Assembly (NCBI GenBank): GCA_034436035.1
Contig: DAOTVW010000040.1
Coordinates: 1-28,854, forward strand
Direction: 5' to 3'
Origin: UBA4823 sp034436035
GTDB taxonomy: Bacteria; Chloroflexota; Anaerolineae; Anaerolineales; UBA4823
DNA: 28,854 nt
The notes under the pieces are model-generated. The model had not been told where the DNA came from. It made no database searches and worked only from the letters and a program-made list of their open reading frames with translations. The position numbers and the translations under genes are program-made. Each line of letters opens with the position of its first letter. Position 1 is the stretch's first letter. Shown here piece by piece: positions 14,095-21,796 of this stretch.

Positions 14095-14181
14095 ATGTTT
14101 TGTAAAATAACTAACGTGATAGTTAGAATTGAATGTGGAGAGGAATACTGTGGAAAAGACATATTATCCGAAAGCAAATGA
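14095..14181 (+). other. 28-codon ORF between truA and rplM
   Basis: An ATG at 14095 follows an AAGGA (about 14085-14089) that overlaps the truA stop, and opens a frame with three Cys (C3, C14, C19) that ends 32 nt inside rplM. It begins MFCKITNVIVRIEC. The overlap with rplM is longer than in the other gaps, and a CTAAC/GTTAG hairpin (14111-14126) lies within it. Probably incidental, though the AAGGA gives it some support. Confidence 0.15.
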
Positions 14182-14578
14182 ACTCAAACAAGAATGGGTT
14201 CTAGTGGATGCGAATGACCAATATTTGGGTCGCCTTGCCACAAAAATTGCCCGTCTTTTATTGGGTAAGCATAAGCCAAATTTCACTCCTGGTGTAGAAG
14301 TGGGTGATTTTGTCGTTGTGGTCAATGCAGAGCGAATTAGAGTGACGGGAAATAAATTAACCGAGAAATTTTATTACCGCCATTCGAACTATCCTGGTGG
14401 ATTGAAGGCGATCAGCCTTAAACAGCAGCTTATCAAACATCCAGATCGGGTAATTCGGAGCGCGGTTTGGGGTATGTTGCCACATAATCGTTTAGGTCGC
14501 AAATTAATAAAAAATCTGAAAGTTTATGCTGGACCCGATCATCCACATGAAGCTCAGAAACCCAAACCTGTGGCATAA
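14150..14578 (+). CDS. rplM: 50S ribosomal protein L13
   Basis: L13 is one of the earliest proteins in 50S assembly. I choose the GTG at 14150 (142 residues, MEKTYYPKANELKQEWVLVD), with GGAGAGG at 14137-14143 just upstream; 142 aa is also the length of E. coli L13. An in-frame TTG at 14129 would add seven residues but would place the Shine-Dalgarno inside the gene. Core features are YLGRLATKIARLLLGKHKPNFTPGVEVGDFVVVVNAERIRVTGNK, KFYYRHSNYPGG, RVIRSAVWGMLPHNRLGRKLIKNLKVYAG and HPHEAQKP. rpsI follows after 12 nt. Confidence 0.97.
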   Translation: MEKTYYPKANELKQEWVLVDANDQYLGRLATKIARLLLGKHKPNFTPGVEVGDFVVVVNAERIRVTGNKLTEKFYYRHSNYPGGLKAISLKQQLIKHPDRVIRSAVWGMLPHNRLGRKLIKNLKVYAGPDHPHEAQKPKPVA

Positions 14579-14590
14579 GGAGTAAAACGT

Positions 14591-14983
14591 ATGGACAATT
14601 ATTACGAAGGCATTGGTAGACGAAAAGAAAGTACGGCACGGGTACGGATCATGAATGGATCTGGTAAGTTCATCGTGAATGATAAACCCGTTGAGCAATA
14701 TTTTACTCGTTTAGGGGATGTGGAAGCAATTCTAGCTCCGCTAAGAACCACTGGAGAAAATCAAAGTAGCCTTGATATTACCGTGTTGGTAAAAGGTGGT
14801 GGAGTTACAGGACAAACTAGCGCGGTTCAATTAGGACTGGCACGGGCATTACTCAAGATGAATCCCGATTACAAGACAATCCTGCGTAAGGGAGACCTTC
14901 TTACAAGGGATGCTCGTATTAAGGAACGCAAGAAACCTGGTCTGAAACGAGCCCGCAAGGCGCCAACTTACACAAAACGTTAA
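14591..14983 (+). CDS. rpsI: 30S ribosomal protein S9
   Basis: S9 is in the 30S head; its C-terminal Arg contacts the P-site tRNA anticodon. The 130-residue product begins MDNYYEGIGRRKESTARVRIMNGSG, contains ILAPLRTTGENQSSLDITVLVKGGGVTGQTSAVQLGLARALLKMNPDYKTILRKGDLLTRDARIKERKKPGLKRARKAPTYTKR, and ends in KR as S9 proteins do. TAAGGAG overlaps the rplM stop upstream. It is the last gene of the ribosomal unit; a large inverted repeat follows 23 nt downstream. Confidence 0.98.
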   Translation: MDNYYEGIGRRKESTARVRIMNGSGKFIVNDKPVEQYFTRLGDVEAILAPLRTTGENQSSLDITVLVKGGGVTGQTSAVQLGLARALLKMNPDYKTILRKGDLLTRDARIKERKKPGLKRARKAPTYTKR

Positions 14984-15006
14984 TCGTTTCTTCTCTTTGT
15001 CGAATT

Positions 15007-15062
15007 ATTTACGATTGGAGAGATCCCAAAATTGAGATAGCGGGATTAATCCAATCGTAAAT
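15007..15062 (+). terminator. large inverted repeat after rpsI, possible terminator
   Basis: ATTTACGATTGGA (15007-15019) pairs perfectly with TCCAATCGTAAAT (15050-15062), 13 bp, with an inner ATCCC/GGGAT stem (15023-15027 with 15042-15046) leaving a 14-nt loop. It separates the ribosomal unit from mazG, as a terminator should, but no run of T follows on either strand (TTTGTTAAATC on the + strand). It may act with another factor or be an mRNA 3' end stabiliser. Confidence 0.45.
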
Positions 15063-15103
15063 TTGTTAAATCTCATGCGATTTAAACAGGTTTATCTTTT
15101 ATA

Positions 15104-15112
15104 TGGTATAAA
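15104..15112 (+). promoter_or_regulatory. extended -10 promoter of mazG, likely leaderless
   Basis: TGG-TATAAA (15104-15112) is an extended -10 element (TGn before the hexamer). No convincing -35 is seen. The ATG at 15120 begins after 7 nt, the usual distance to a transcription start, so the mRNA would begin at or next to the start codon. There is no Shine-Dalgarno. The same layout occurs at 21781-21797. Confidence 0.5.
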
Positions 15113-15119
15113 CAAACTT

Positions 15120-16586
15120 ATGAATATGGAGAAATATCAAATCACCATTTTGGGGTTGGGTCCTGGAGAATCTCGTCTTTTAACCCAGGAAGCCTGGCAA
15201 GAATTAGAAAAAGTTACCGAAGTATACCTGCGCACAAATCGTCATCCGGCTGTCGCGGGATTTCCCGCTCATTTACAGGTTCATTCCTTCGATGATATTT
15301 ATCAAAAGGCGGGCGATTTTTCTTATGTATATCAGACTATCGTGGACAAAGTGATCGAGCTTGGCAAGAGATCGCAGGGAGTCCATTATGCTGTGCCAGG
15401 CCATCCCTTTGTAGCAGAGGCAACCACACCCTTGATTATAAATAGAGCACAGCAAGAAGGGATGAGTGTGCGAGTAATCGAAGGGATTAGTTTTTTAGAA
15501 CCGCTATTTACGGCACTGAAATTAGATCCTCTACCTGGATTGACCATCACTGATGCATTAGAATTAGCTGCTACCCATTATCCGCTTTTTCCACCTCATT
15601 ATCCCGCAATTATTGCCCAACTCTATTCCCGCCAAGTTGCCGCGGATGTAAAACTGACATTGATGGAGGTATATCCAGCGGAACACGAGGTGAGTTTAGT
15701 GCATTATGCCGGTACAAAGCAACAATCTATCGAAAATTGTTATTTATATGAAATTGATCACAGCTCTCAGATTGACTGGATGTCATCTCTGTATTTGCCG
15801 GCGTTAGATAAGCCAGCCTCGTTTGAAGCATTTCAAGAGGTAATCGCTCATTTGCGTGCTCCGGAAGGATGCCCTTGGGATCGAGAGCAAACTCATGCCT
15901 CTTTGCGCCCCCATTTATTAGAGGAAACATATGAATTACTGGATGCACTGGACAAAGGGGATACCAATTCCATAAAGGAAGAATTGGGCGATTTACTATT
16001 ACAAGTGCTGATGCATGCCCAAATTGCCCATGAAGAGGGTGAATTTGATTTAACGGATGTATTACGGACTGTCCATCACAAGATTGTCAGCCGGCATCCG
16101 CATGTGTTTGGTAACTTGAATGTTTCCGGTAGTGGAGAGGTGTTGCGGAATTGGGAGGCGATAAAGGCGACGGAGAGGGTGAATAATGGCAAGGCAGACA
16201 AGGGTTTATTGGACAGCATTCCACGTTATTTACCAGCTTTAAATCAAGCGGAGCAATACCAACAGCGAGCAGCCCGGGTTGGCTTCGATTGGAAAGATTT
16301 GGACGGGGTCTTGCAAAAAGTCAATGAGGAATTGGTAGAGCTTTCACAGGTGACAGACGATCAATCCAAAATGGAAGAGTTTGGCGATTTGCTGTTTTCA
16401 TTAGTGAATGTGGCGAGATGGTTTGGGATTGATGCAGAAAGTGCCCTGCGCACAGCGAATGAACGGTTTGCAAACCGGTTTCGATATATGGAAAGAGAAG
16501 CTCGCAAAAGAGGAAAATCGCTCAATCAGATGACGATGGAAGAGTTAGATGTGTTGTGGGAAGAAGCGAAGTCTGATAACCATTAA
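15120..16586 (+). CDS. MazG family nucleoside triphosphate pyrophosphohydrolase with N-terminal methylase-like domain (YabN type)
   Basis: MazG proteins hydrolyse NTPs or dNTPs to the monophosphate and pyrophosphate, including noncanonical ones. Starting at ATG 15120 the product is 488 residues, as long as B. subtilis YabN. Residues 6-225 form a tetrapyrrole-methylase-like domain (ITILGLGPGESRLLTQEAW, YAVPGHPFVAE, EGISFLEPLF); its function in this family is unknown. Residues 235-488 carry MazG: CPWDREQTHASLRPHLLEET with E268, E269 and E272, then E288 and D291, and a second similar unit with E403, E404, E407, E420 and D423. The upstream TTG start at 15063 is rejected because it lies inside an inverted repeat. 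Its 3' end overlaps the opposing peptidase gene by 4 nt. Confidence 0.94.
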   Translation: MNMEKYQITILGLGPGESRLLTQEAWQELEKVTEVYLRTNRHPAVAGFPAHLQVHSFDDIYQKAGDFSYVYQTIVDKVIELGKRSQGVHYAVPGHPFVAEATTPLIINRAQQEGMSVRVIEGISFLEPLFTALKLDPLPGLTITDALELAATHYPLFPPHYPAIIAQLYSRQVAADVKLTLMEVYPAEHEVSLVHYAGTKQQSIENCYLYEIDHSSQIDWMSSLYLPALDKPASFEAFQEVIAHLRAPEGCPWDREQTHASLRPHLLEETYELLDALDKGDTNSIKEELGDLLLQVLMHAQIAHEEGEFDLTDVLRTVHHKIVSRHPHVFGNLNVSGSGEVLRNWEAIKATERVNNGKADKGLLDSIPRYLPALNQAEQYQQRAARVGFDWKDLDGVLQKVNEELVELSQVTDDQSKMEEFGDLLFSLVNVARWFGIDAESALRTANERFANRFRYMEREARKRGKSLNQMTMEELDVLWEEAKSDNH

Positions 16587-17896
16587 GGTTGTACACCCAT
16601 CAAATTGAGCTGATAGAGGGTGGGTTCAAAATTTGGGTGGTACTTCAACGATTCACGAAAATCAGCGATGGCACCGTCCCGGTCACCGAGTGCATTCTTT
16701 GCCATGGCACGCCAGTAAAAACTTTCTTCAAGGGCTGGTTCATCCAGCGCGGCGTTGATGGCGGTGTTAGCGAGATTAAGCACATCGTAATATCTGCCAA
16801 CGTAAAAATAAGCGAAATAAGGTCCCGTTTCATACCACAGGATGCGGTAAGGGCGAACGGTGCGATCTTCTGGGAGGGTGTTGTATATCTTAAAAGCTTC
16901 ATCGTAAGCTTGCGCTGCACCGGCATAATCCTGCAATTCTTTTAGATTTGTGCCGCGGTTATACCAGGCAAAGAATTGATCCACTCCTTCGGTTTTAAAA
17001 ATTTCATCAGAAGCGAGTTGGGCTGCGTTGAGATAGTTCGCTTTTTCGTCCCAATTGTCACCGAGGATAGTTTTGACCGTCGTTTCCTTCTCGGGCGGGT
17101 AGATAATAATATATGTGTAATTGAAAGATCGCCAACCGCGCAGGAAATTATCGTAGGAGACCTCAAAATCGGGGGTAAAGTACGAATCTTGGGTGATCAG
17201 CACCTTTCGTTCTTCATCGTAGCCGGTGACTACCACGTAATGTCCCATCCAACTTTTTACGCCGCTGATATCGCGGATCCAGGCGCCTTTTTCGACCAGA
17301 ACCGGGAAGCCATTCGATAGAAAAATTTTGATCAAATCAATGTTGCCGCCCACGCGCACGACAGCAGATAATTTCGTTTGTTCTTTGACATACGCTTCCA
17401 TTTCGTAGGGCATAACGTTTTTATCTTTGTCGTATGGCTTTAACCATTTTCCGGTATCCAGCCGGTCGCCTTGCCAACCCCAATAGGATAACGCCATTGC
17501 CAGGTTAGCTGGTGCACAATAATTCCATAACCCATGTTGGTTCATGTATCGTACCCCTTTTAACGCGATCTTATCGGGGAGCGGGGTTGGGATCGGTGTC
17601 GCGGTGGCAGTAGGTAAAGGAGTCCCAACCTGGGTTGGAGATGGGGTCAAGGTGAGGGTCGGTGTGACTGTATTCAGTGAATTTAATGTTGCGCTGACGA
17701 TCGCCTCGATTTGTTGTTGAGCGGGTGCAAAGGCGACCTTTTCTGGAGGTGATAGAAATCCTTTAACGAGAACTTTTACCTCATCGATACGCCAAGCTAA
17801 ACGCTCGTGAATTGGGGGAAGTTGATATAAGATTCCGCCTAACAAAAATAGGCCGAATAGCCCAAAGACAAACCTAGTCAGCGAAGATTTTTTCAT
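16583..17896 (-). CDS. C39-like papain-fold peptidase domain protein with TPR repeats, membrane-anchored
   Basis: The 437-residue product has an N-terminal membrane segment (residues 7-26) with no cleavage site, a Pro/Thr-rich linker (about 78-106), a C39_2-like cysteine peptidase domain (about 112-267), and TPR-like helices (about 300-430). The domain contains Q120, C127 (NYCAPA), H219 (MGHYVVVTGYD) and D237 (LITQDSY), consistent with a peptidase triad. The TPR region has the AWYNRGTNLKELQDYAGAAQAYDEA and GDRDGAIADFRESLKYHPNFEPTLYQL helix pairs. The protein probably faces the outside. The substrate is unknown: C39-like domains may cleave peptides or be inactive. It converges with mazG. Confidence 0.85.
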   Translation of the reverse strand: MKKSSLTRFVFGLFGLFLLGGILYQLPPIHERLAWRIDEVKVLVKGFLSPPEKVAFAPAQQQIEAIVSATLNSLNTVTPTLTLTPSPTQVGTPLPTATATPIPTPLPDKIALKGVRYMNQHGLWNYCAPANLAMALSYWGWQGDRLDTGKWLKPYDKDKNVMPYEMEAYVKEQTKLSAVVRVGGNIDLIKIFLSNGFPVLVEKGAWIRDISGVKSWMGHYVVVTGYDEERKVLITQDSYFTPDFEVSYDNFLRGWRSFNYTYIIIYPPEKETTVKTILGDNWDEKANYLNAAQLASDEIFKTEGVDQFFAWYNRGTNLKELQDYAGAAQAYDEAFKIYNTLPEDRTVRPYRILWYETGPYFAYFYVGRYYDVLNLANTAINAALDEPALEESFYWRAMAKNALGDRDGAIADFRESLKYHPNFEPTLYQLNLMGVQP

Positions 17897-17955
17897 ATAT
17901 AAACCGATAAATATCTTATTAAAACCTAATCGTGTTATTGTATCAAAACGAAACG

Positions 17956-17984
17956 ATTATAACATTGAATACGGGCGAAACCAA
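17956..17984 (-). promoter_or_regulatory. candidate promoter of the C39-like gene
   Basis: On the minus strand TATAAT (17956-17961) has TTGGTT (17979-17984) 17 nt upstream. The start codon is 59 nt downstream of the -10. The -10 matches consensus and the -35 matches at only its first three bases. The stretch lies between ftsK and this gene, so the peptidase gene can be expressed independently. Confidence 0.4.
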
Positions 17985-18022
17985 AAATGGGGCTAAGAAG
18001 GAGTTTTATTCATAAACTTGGA

Positions 18023-20428
18023 TTAACCATCGTCAACAGGCGGAGCAGCATCCCCATAATCTAAAATTTCTCTTGTTCCGCTGCCGGGTTGGGGAGGACC
18101 AACAATCCCTTTTTCTTCCATGATGTCCACTAAGCGGGCTGCCCGGGTGTATCCGATTCGTAAACGCCTTTGTAACATCGAAATCGATGCACGCCCCTGA
18201 CGTCGTGATAGATCAATCGCTTCTTTGAGTAACGGATCTTGCTCTTCTTGTTCTTTCATATCCTCCCATAAGGGGATTTGCTTAAGGGGCAGGGCTGGGG
18301 AGGTGGCTGCAGAGAGCTCACTCGGAACAGAGGTTGGTGCGGGATTGGTCATTGTTTGAGCTTGCCAAAATTCCACTAACCGTTGAATTTCGATATCGGA
18401 TACATAAGTCCCTTGTAAACGAATAGGTGCAGGGGCATCAGGGGCTTGAAAGAGCATATCGCCCCGGCCCAGTAACCGTTCCGCACCGGGTTGATCAAGA
18501 ATAACCCGGCTATCGATGCCGGAGGCAACGGCAAAGGCAACCCGTGCAGGAAAATTGGCTTTAATTAAACCGGTGACGACATCCACGGAAGGTCGCTGAG
18601 TGGCGATAACCAAATGAATGCCTGTGGCGCGCGCTAATTGTGCCAGACGGGTGAGATTGCGTTCTGTTTCTTCAGGCGCTAACATCATTAAATCGGCTAA
18701 TTCATCAATGATAACGACCAAAAAAGGCATTGGTTGTTCATTGGAGGATTTGATCCGGGCGTTGTATTCGCTGATATTCCGAACGCCAGCTTGAGCAAGT
18801 TTGTGATACCGCTGATCCATTTCGCGAGTGATCCATTGTAAAACGCCGACAATACGATTGAGGTCCACGACCACTGGGGCAAGGAGATGCGGAATGCCAT
18901 TGTAATTGGACAATTCGACCCGTTTTGGATCTACCATAATGAGGCGTAATTGATCGGGGGTGTTATGGATGAGCAGGCAACTGATAATGGAGTTTACACA
19001 TACTGATTTACCGGAACCAGTTGTCCCAGCGATGAGCAGGTGCGGCATTGCTGCAAGATCAACCGCGACCGCGTTCCCCGCTACATCCTGACCAAGTGCA
19101 AAACGCAATGGAGACTGTAATCCTTGGAAAGCTTTACTCTCAATGACATCCCGCAAGGTGACTGTGGCGGGTTGTTCATTCGGTACTTCTATTCCGACAT
19201 AGCCTTTGCCAGGAACAGGTGCTTGAATGCGTACGGTGCGGGCTGAGAGGGCAAGGGCAAGATCATCTGCCAAAGAAGCGATTTTTCCCACTCGTACACG
19301 CGTCTTGCCACTGCGTGATTCGACAAAATCTGGTTCCACGCCAAATTGCGTGATGACTGGTCCGCGATGGATCTCAACGATATGAGCTGGAGCCCCAAAT
19401 GATTGCAAGGTTTCTTCGATGATTCGCGCACGATGTTGCTCGATATCACTCGTATTGGCTGCAGGAACGCCGGCTTCGAGGATCGTTTCCGGGTTTGGAC
19501 ATTGCCAGACTGGTAAATTCTCCTGTATTTTTACAGTTGGGGTTATGGTGGGTAATGGTGATGGATTTATATTCGGAGGGGGTGATGATGGTTTTGGTTG
19601 TACCCCCGACGAGAGGTTAGTTTTGGATGGCAGTGGTGAAAAACTGGGGGGTGGTGGTTGAGGGTGAACCGTGCGCTCGTTGAAAAACCGCTCGATAACC
19701 GATTGCAGTTTGTCATTCATTCGTTGAATAGCGTGGATGATATCGACAATTTGTAAATCAAAGGTCATGATAAGACTGATTACAAACCACGCTATTAGAA
19801 CAATCCCACTGCCGATCATTCCGAAACTGTTATTGAGCAGTGAGAATAGGGCGGCGCCAATTTTCCCGCCTGCGTTAACCCGAGAGATCCATTCTTCAGG
19901 AGGGGCATTGGAGAATATTAAAAAGAGGTAATGGAAATCCCCCAATAAATTTAAATATAGAAGTACAATGCCAATTCCCCGTTCTAGGGAGAGGCGTGGA
20001 ATATTTTCAAAGTTGCGAATAATCAACCAGATACCAATAAATAGAAACGCCAGTGGAAGAAGGATTTTTCCCAAGCCAAAATAACGGGAGAGAAAATCTG
20101 TGAATTGAGTGGTCAACCCTCCTTGGGTTAAAGAAGCCATACTTAAAATCAATAGGAAACCACTTAATGCAAGCACCACACCAAGGATATCCAGTTTGCG
20201 GTTGAAGGATAACCCGCCGGAGGATACCTTGGAAGGTTTAGCGGTCGGTTTTGTTGACTTAGCTGATTTTGTGGGTGGTGCAAATTTCTTTTTGGGAAAG
20301 AATCGGCGTAACCAGCGCATCGAAATCCCAGCAGATGGATTTTTCTTTGTGATGGGGACTTTTTTGGCTTGGGGATTTTTATTTTTTGCAGGGTTGTTTT
20401 TCGATTTCATAAATATCAAGTCATGCAA
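18023..20428 (-). CDS. ftsK: DNA translocase FtsK/SpoIIIE
   Basis: FtsK pumps chromosomal DNA at the division septum and helps dimer resolution. The 801-residue product has a basic N-terminus, four or more membrane helices (about 80-101, 118-138, 150-172, 190-222), a Pro/Ser linker, and the RecA-like motor (alpha/beta) with Walker A GTTGSGKS at 468-475 and Walker B VVIIDELADL at 571-580. At the C-terminus, about 731-790, is the winged-helix gamma domain (DPLLKEAIDLSRRQGRASISMLQRRLRIGYTRAARLVDIMEEKGIVGP) that reads KOPS-like sequences. The start could also be M7 at 20410; neither has a clear Shine-Dalgarno. A divergent MFS gene lies upstream. Confidence 0.96.
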   Translation of the reverse strand: MHDLIFMKSKNNPAKNKNPQAKKVPITKKNPSAGISMRWLRRFFPKKKFAPPTKSAKSTKPTAKPSKVSSGGLSFNRKLDILGVVLALSGFLLILSMASLTQGGLTTQFTDFLSRYFGLGKILLPLAFLFIGIWLIIRNFENIPRLSLERGIGIVLLYLNLLGDFHYLFLIFSNAPPEEWISRVNAGGKIGAALFSLLNNSFGMIGSGIVLIAWFVISLIMTFDLQIVDIIHAIQRMNDKLQSVIERFFNERTVHPQPPPPSFSPLPSKTNLSSGVQPKPSSPPPNINPSPLPTITPTVKIQENLPVWQCPNPETILEAGVPAANTSDIEQHRARIIEETLQSFGAPAHIVEIHRGPVITQFGVEPDFVESRSGKTRVRVGKIASLADDLALALSARTVRIQAPVPGKGYVGIEVPNEQPATVTLRDVIESKAFQGLQSPLRFALGQDVAGNAVAVDLAAMPHLLIAGTTGSGKSVCVNSIISCLLIHNTPDQLRLIMVDPKRVELSNYNGIPHLLAPVVVDLNRIVGVLQWITREMDQRYHKLAQAGVRNISEYNARIKSSNEQPMPFLVVIIDELADLMMLAPEETERNLTRLAQLARATGIHLVIATQRPSVDVVTGLIKANFPARVAFAVASGIDSRVILDQPGAERLLGRGDMLFQAPDAPAPIRLQGTYVSDIEIQRLVEFWQAQTMTNPAPTSVPSELSAATSPALPLKQIPLWEDMKEQEEQDPLLKEAIDLSRRQGRASISMLQRRLRIGYTRAARLVDIMEEKGIVGPPQPGSGTREILDYGDAAPPVDDG

Positions 20429-20454
20429 TATTCAGACCAACTGTGATTAAAAAG

Positions 20455-20463
20455 ATTATAGCA
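20455..20463 (-). promoter_or_regulatory. extended -10 promoter of ftsK
   Basis: Minus-strand TGC-TATAAT at 20455-20463 is a perfect -10 hexamer with an extended TGn. No -35 could be assigned. The first ATG (20428) is 26 nt downstream, so a leader of about 19 nt is expected, in contrast to the leaderless layouts of mazG and the LysM gene. Confidence 0.45.
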
Positions 20464-20533
20464 CGGATGTTTTGCAAATTTGAGAAGTCAAACCTTTAGG
20501 GATATTTCAAGCAAATGACATGATGCAAGCGGT

Positions 20534-20539
20534 TATAAT
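20534..20539 (+). promoter_or_regulatory. candidate promoter of the MFS gene and its upstream ORF
   Basis: TATAAT at 20534-20539 has no good -35 nearby. The first ATG (20548) is 8 nt further on and belongs to a short upstream ORF, not to the transporter. The transporter starts at 20600. This promoter lies about 75 nt from the divergent ftsK promoter. Confidence 0.45.
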
Positions 20540-20547
20540 TCAAGTCA

Positions 20548-20607
20548 ATGGAAGCGGGTTATCTGAAGGTGATTATGCCCCATCCTGTTTTGGAATGGTA
20601 TGAATAA
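20548..20607 (+). other. 19-codon upstream ORF overlapping the MFS start
   Basis: ATG at 20548 opens MEAGYLKVIMPHPVLEWYE and stops at TAA 20605-20607, overlapping the transporter start (20600) by 8 nt. Because the TATAAT is 8 nt before its ATG, the mRNA may begin at this codon. This makes it a candidate leaderless leader peptide that couples to the transporter. Not a recognised sequence. Confidence 0.35.
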
Positions 20608-21769
20608 CAAACAATTACCCATCTCGGTTCCTCATTTGATCTTTTTTACCATCGCTCGAACCATGTTCAACACGATGTATCGGATGGTTTATCCATTTTT
20701 AGGTGTTTTTCAAGCTGGATTGGGCGTCACCCTGGAGCAATTATCGATACTCATGACGGCGCGGGCAAGCTTAGGCGCGATTGTTCCCATCTTTGCAAGT
20801 GTGGGTGATTCGCATGGGCGCAAAACGGCGATGCTTTTGGGATGTGGGCTGTTTATCATAGGAGCGGGTTTGGTAGTACTGTGGCCGACTTATGTAATGT
20901 TTTGCGCTGCTCTACTCCTGACCATGGTCGGGAAATACATTTTCGATCCATCTTTATTGGCTTTTGTAGGCGATCAAGTTCTATACCATGAACGGGGCCG
21001 CATTATGGCATTGTTGGAATTGGGGTGGTCATTTTCTTTTTTGTTTGGAGTTCCTTTGGTTGGTTTGATCATCAGTAAAAATGGTTGGATGGCGCCCTTC
21101 CCGCTATTTATCGGTCTGTGTTTTTTGATTATATTAGGCATTGTTAAAATCCTCCCCTCTGATGGCACGAGAAAGATTCGCTCACAAAATGAGCGGCATT
21201 CTGTCCTTCAGGTGGTGACTTCAACACTTGCATTGAATGGGCTATTGATTGGATTAAGCGTCAGCGCAGCCAATGAGGTGATCAATCTGGTTTTTGGGGT
21301 TTGGCTGGAAAATACCTTCCAGCTCAAAATTGCTGCATTAGGAGCAGCTACTGCGGTGATCGGTGTTTCCGAACTGGTTGGGGAATTTCTGGTTGCCACT
21401 TTTGTGGACCGTTGGGGAAAACCACGCACGGTTTTTCTAGGCATTCTTTGTAATAGCCTCGCAAGTATTGGTTTACCTTTACTCAGCCATTCAGTCTATG
21501 GGGCGGTTTTGGGATTATTCTTTTTTTATATCACCTTTGAATTCACTTTGGTAAGCAGTATTCCGCTTATGTCCGAATTACTGCCGCAAAGCCGAGCCAC
21601 AATGCTATCCTCTACAGGCGCTAGTCACTCACTTGGTAGGGCTGTGGGAGCATTGCTTGCCGCTCGCTTATATCATTTTGGAATTTCGGCTAATTTAATT
21701 TGCTCGATTTTGCTCAATATTCTCGCCGCTGCGGCGCTGGTAAATTTAGTGAGAAGAAAAACTCTCTGA
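20600..21769 (+). CDS. major facilitator superfamily transporter
   Basis: The 389-residue product is a hydrophobic protein with about twelve predicted membrane segments. It contains an MFS motif A loop between helices 2 and 3 (GDSHGRKTAMLLG, G69-D70 to R74-K75) and a similar second half with VATFVDRWGKPRTVFLG. This fits a drug or metabolite transporter of the MFS_1 type, but the substrate cannot be told from sequence. Its start is covered by a 19-codon upstream ORF; GGAATGG precedes the ATG. It is divergent from ftsK and followed by a LysM gene with its own promoter 12 nt downstream. Confidence 0.9.
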   Translation: MNNKQLPISVPHLIFFTIARTMFNTMYRMVYPFLGVFQAGLGVTLEQLSILMTARASLGAIVPIFASVGDSHGRKTAMLLGCGLFIIGAGLVVLWPTYVMFCAALLLTMVGKYIFDPSLLAFVGDQVLYHERGRIMALLELGWSFSFLFGVPLVGLIISKNGWMAPFPLFIGLCFLIILGIVKILPSDGTRKIRSQNERHSVLQVVTSTLALNGLLIGLSVSAANEVINLVFGVWLENTFQLKIAALGAATAVIGVSELVGEFLVATFVDRWGKPRTVFLGILCNSLASIGLPLLSHSVYGAVLGLFFFYITFEFTLVSSIPLMSELLPQSRATMLSSTGASHSLGRAVGALLAARLYHFGISANLICSILLNILAAAALVNLVRRKTL

Positions 21770-21780
21770 GCGGTTAGGGA

Positions 21781-21789
21781 TGATATAAT
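21781..21789 (+). promoter_or_regulatory. extended -10 promoter of the LysM gene, likely leaderless
   Basis: TGA-TATAAT (21781-21789) is a perfect -10 with an extended TGn element. The ATG at 21797 begins after 7 nt, exactly as at mazG. No Shine-Dalgarno precedes the ATG, so transcription probably starts at or next to the A of the ATG. No -35 was recognised. Confidence 0.55.
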
Positions 21790-21796
21790 CTTATCT

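Noticed and set aside
14129..14149. TTG start giving rplM seven more residues.
   Set aside because: It would put the GGAGAGG site inside the gene; the GTG at 14150 has the right spacing and gives the 142-residue length.
15063..15119. TTG start giving mazG 19 extra residues.
   Set aside because: The TTG lies at the edge of the inverted repeat and upstream of the TATAAA element; the ATG at 15120 fits the family length (about 489 aa).
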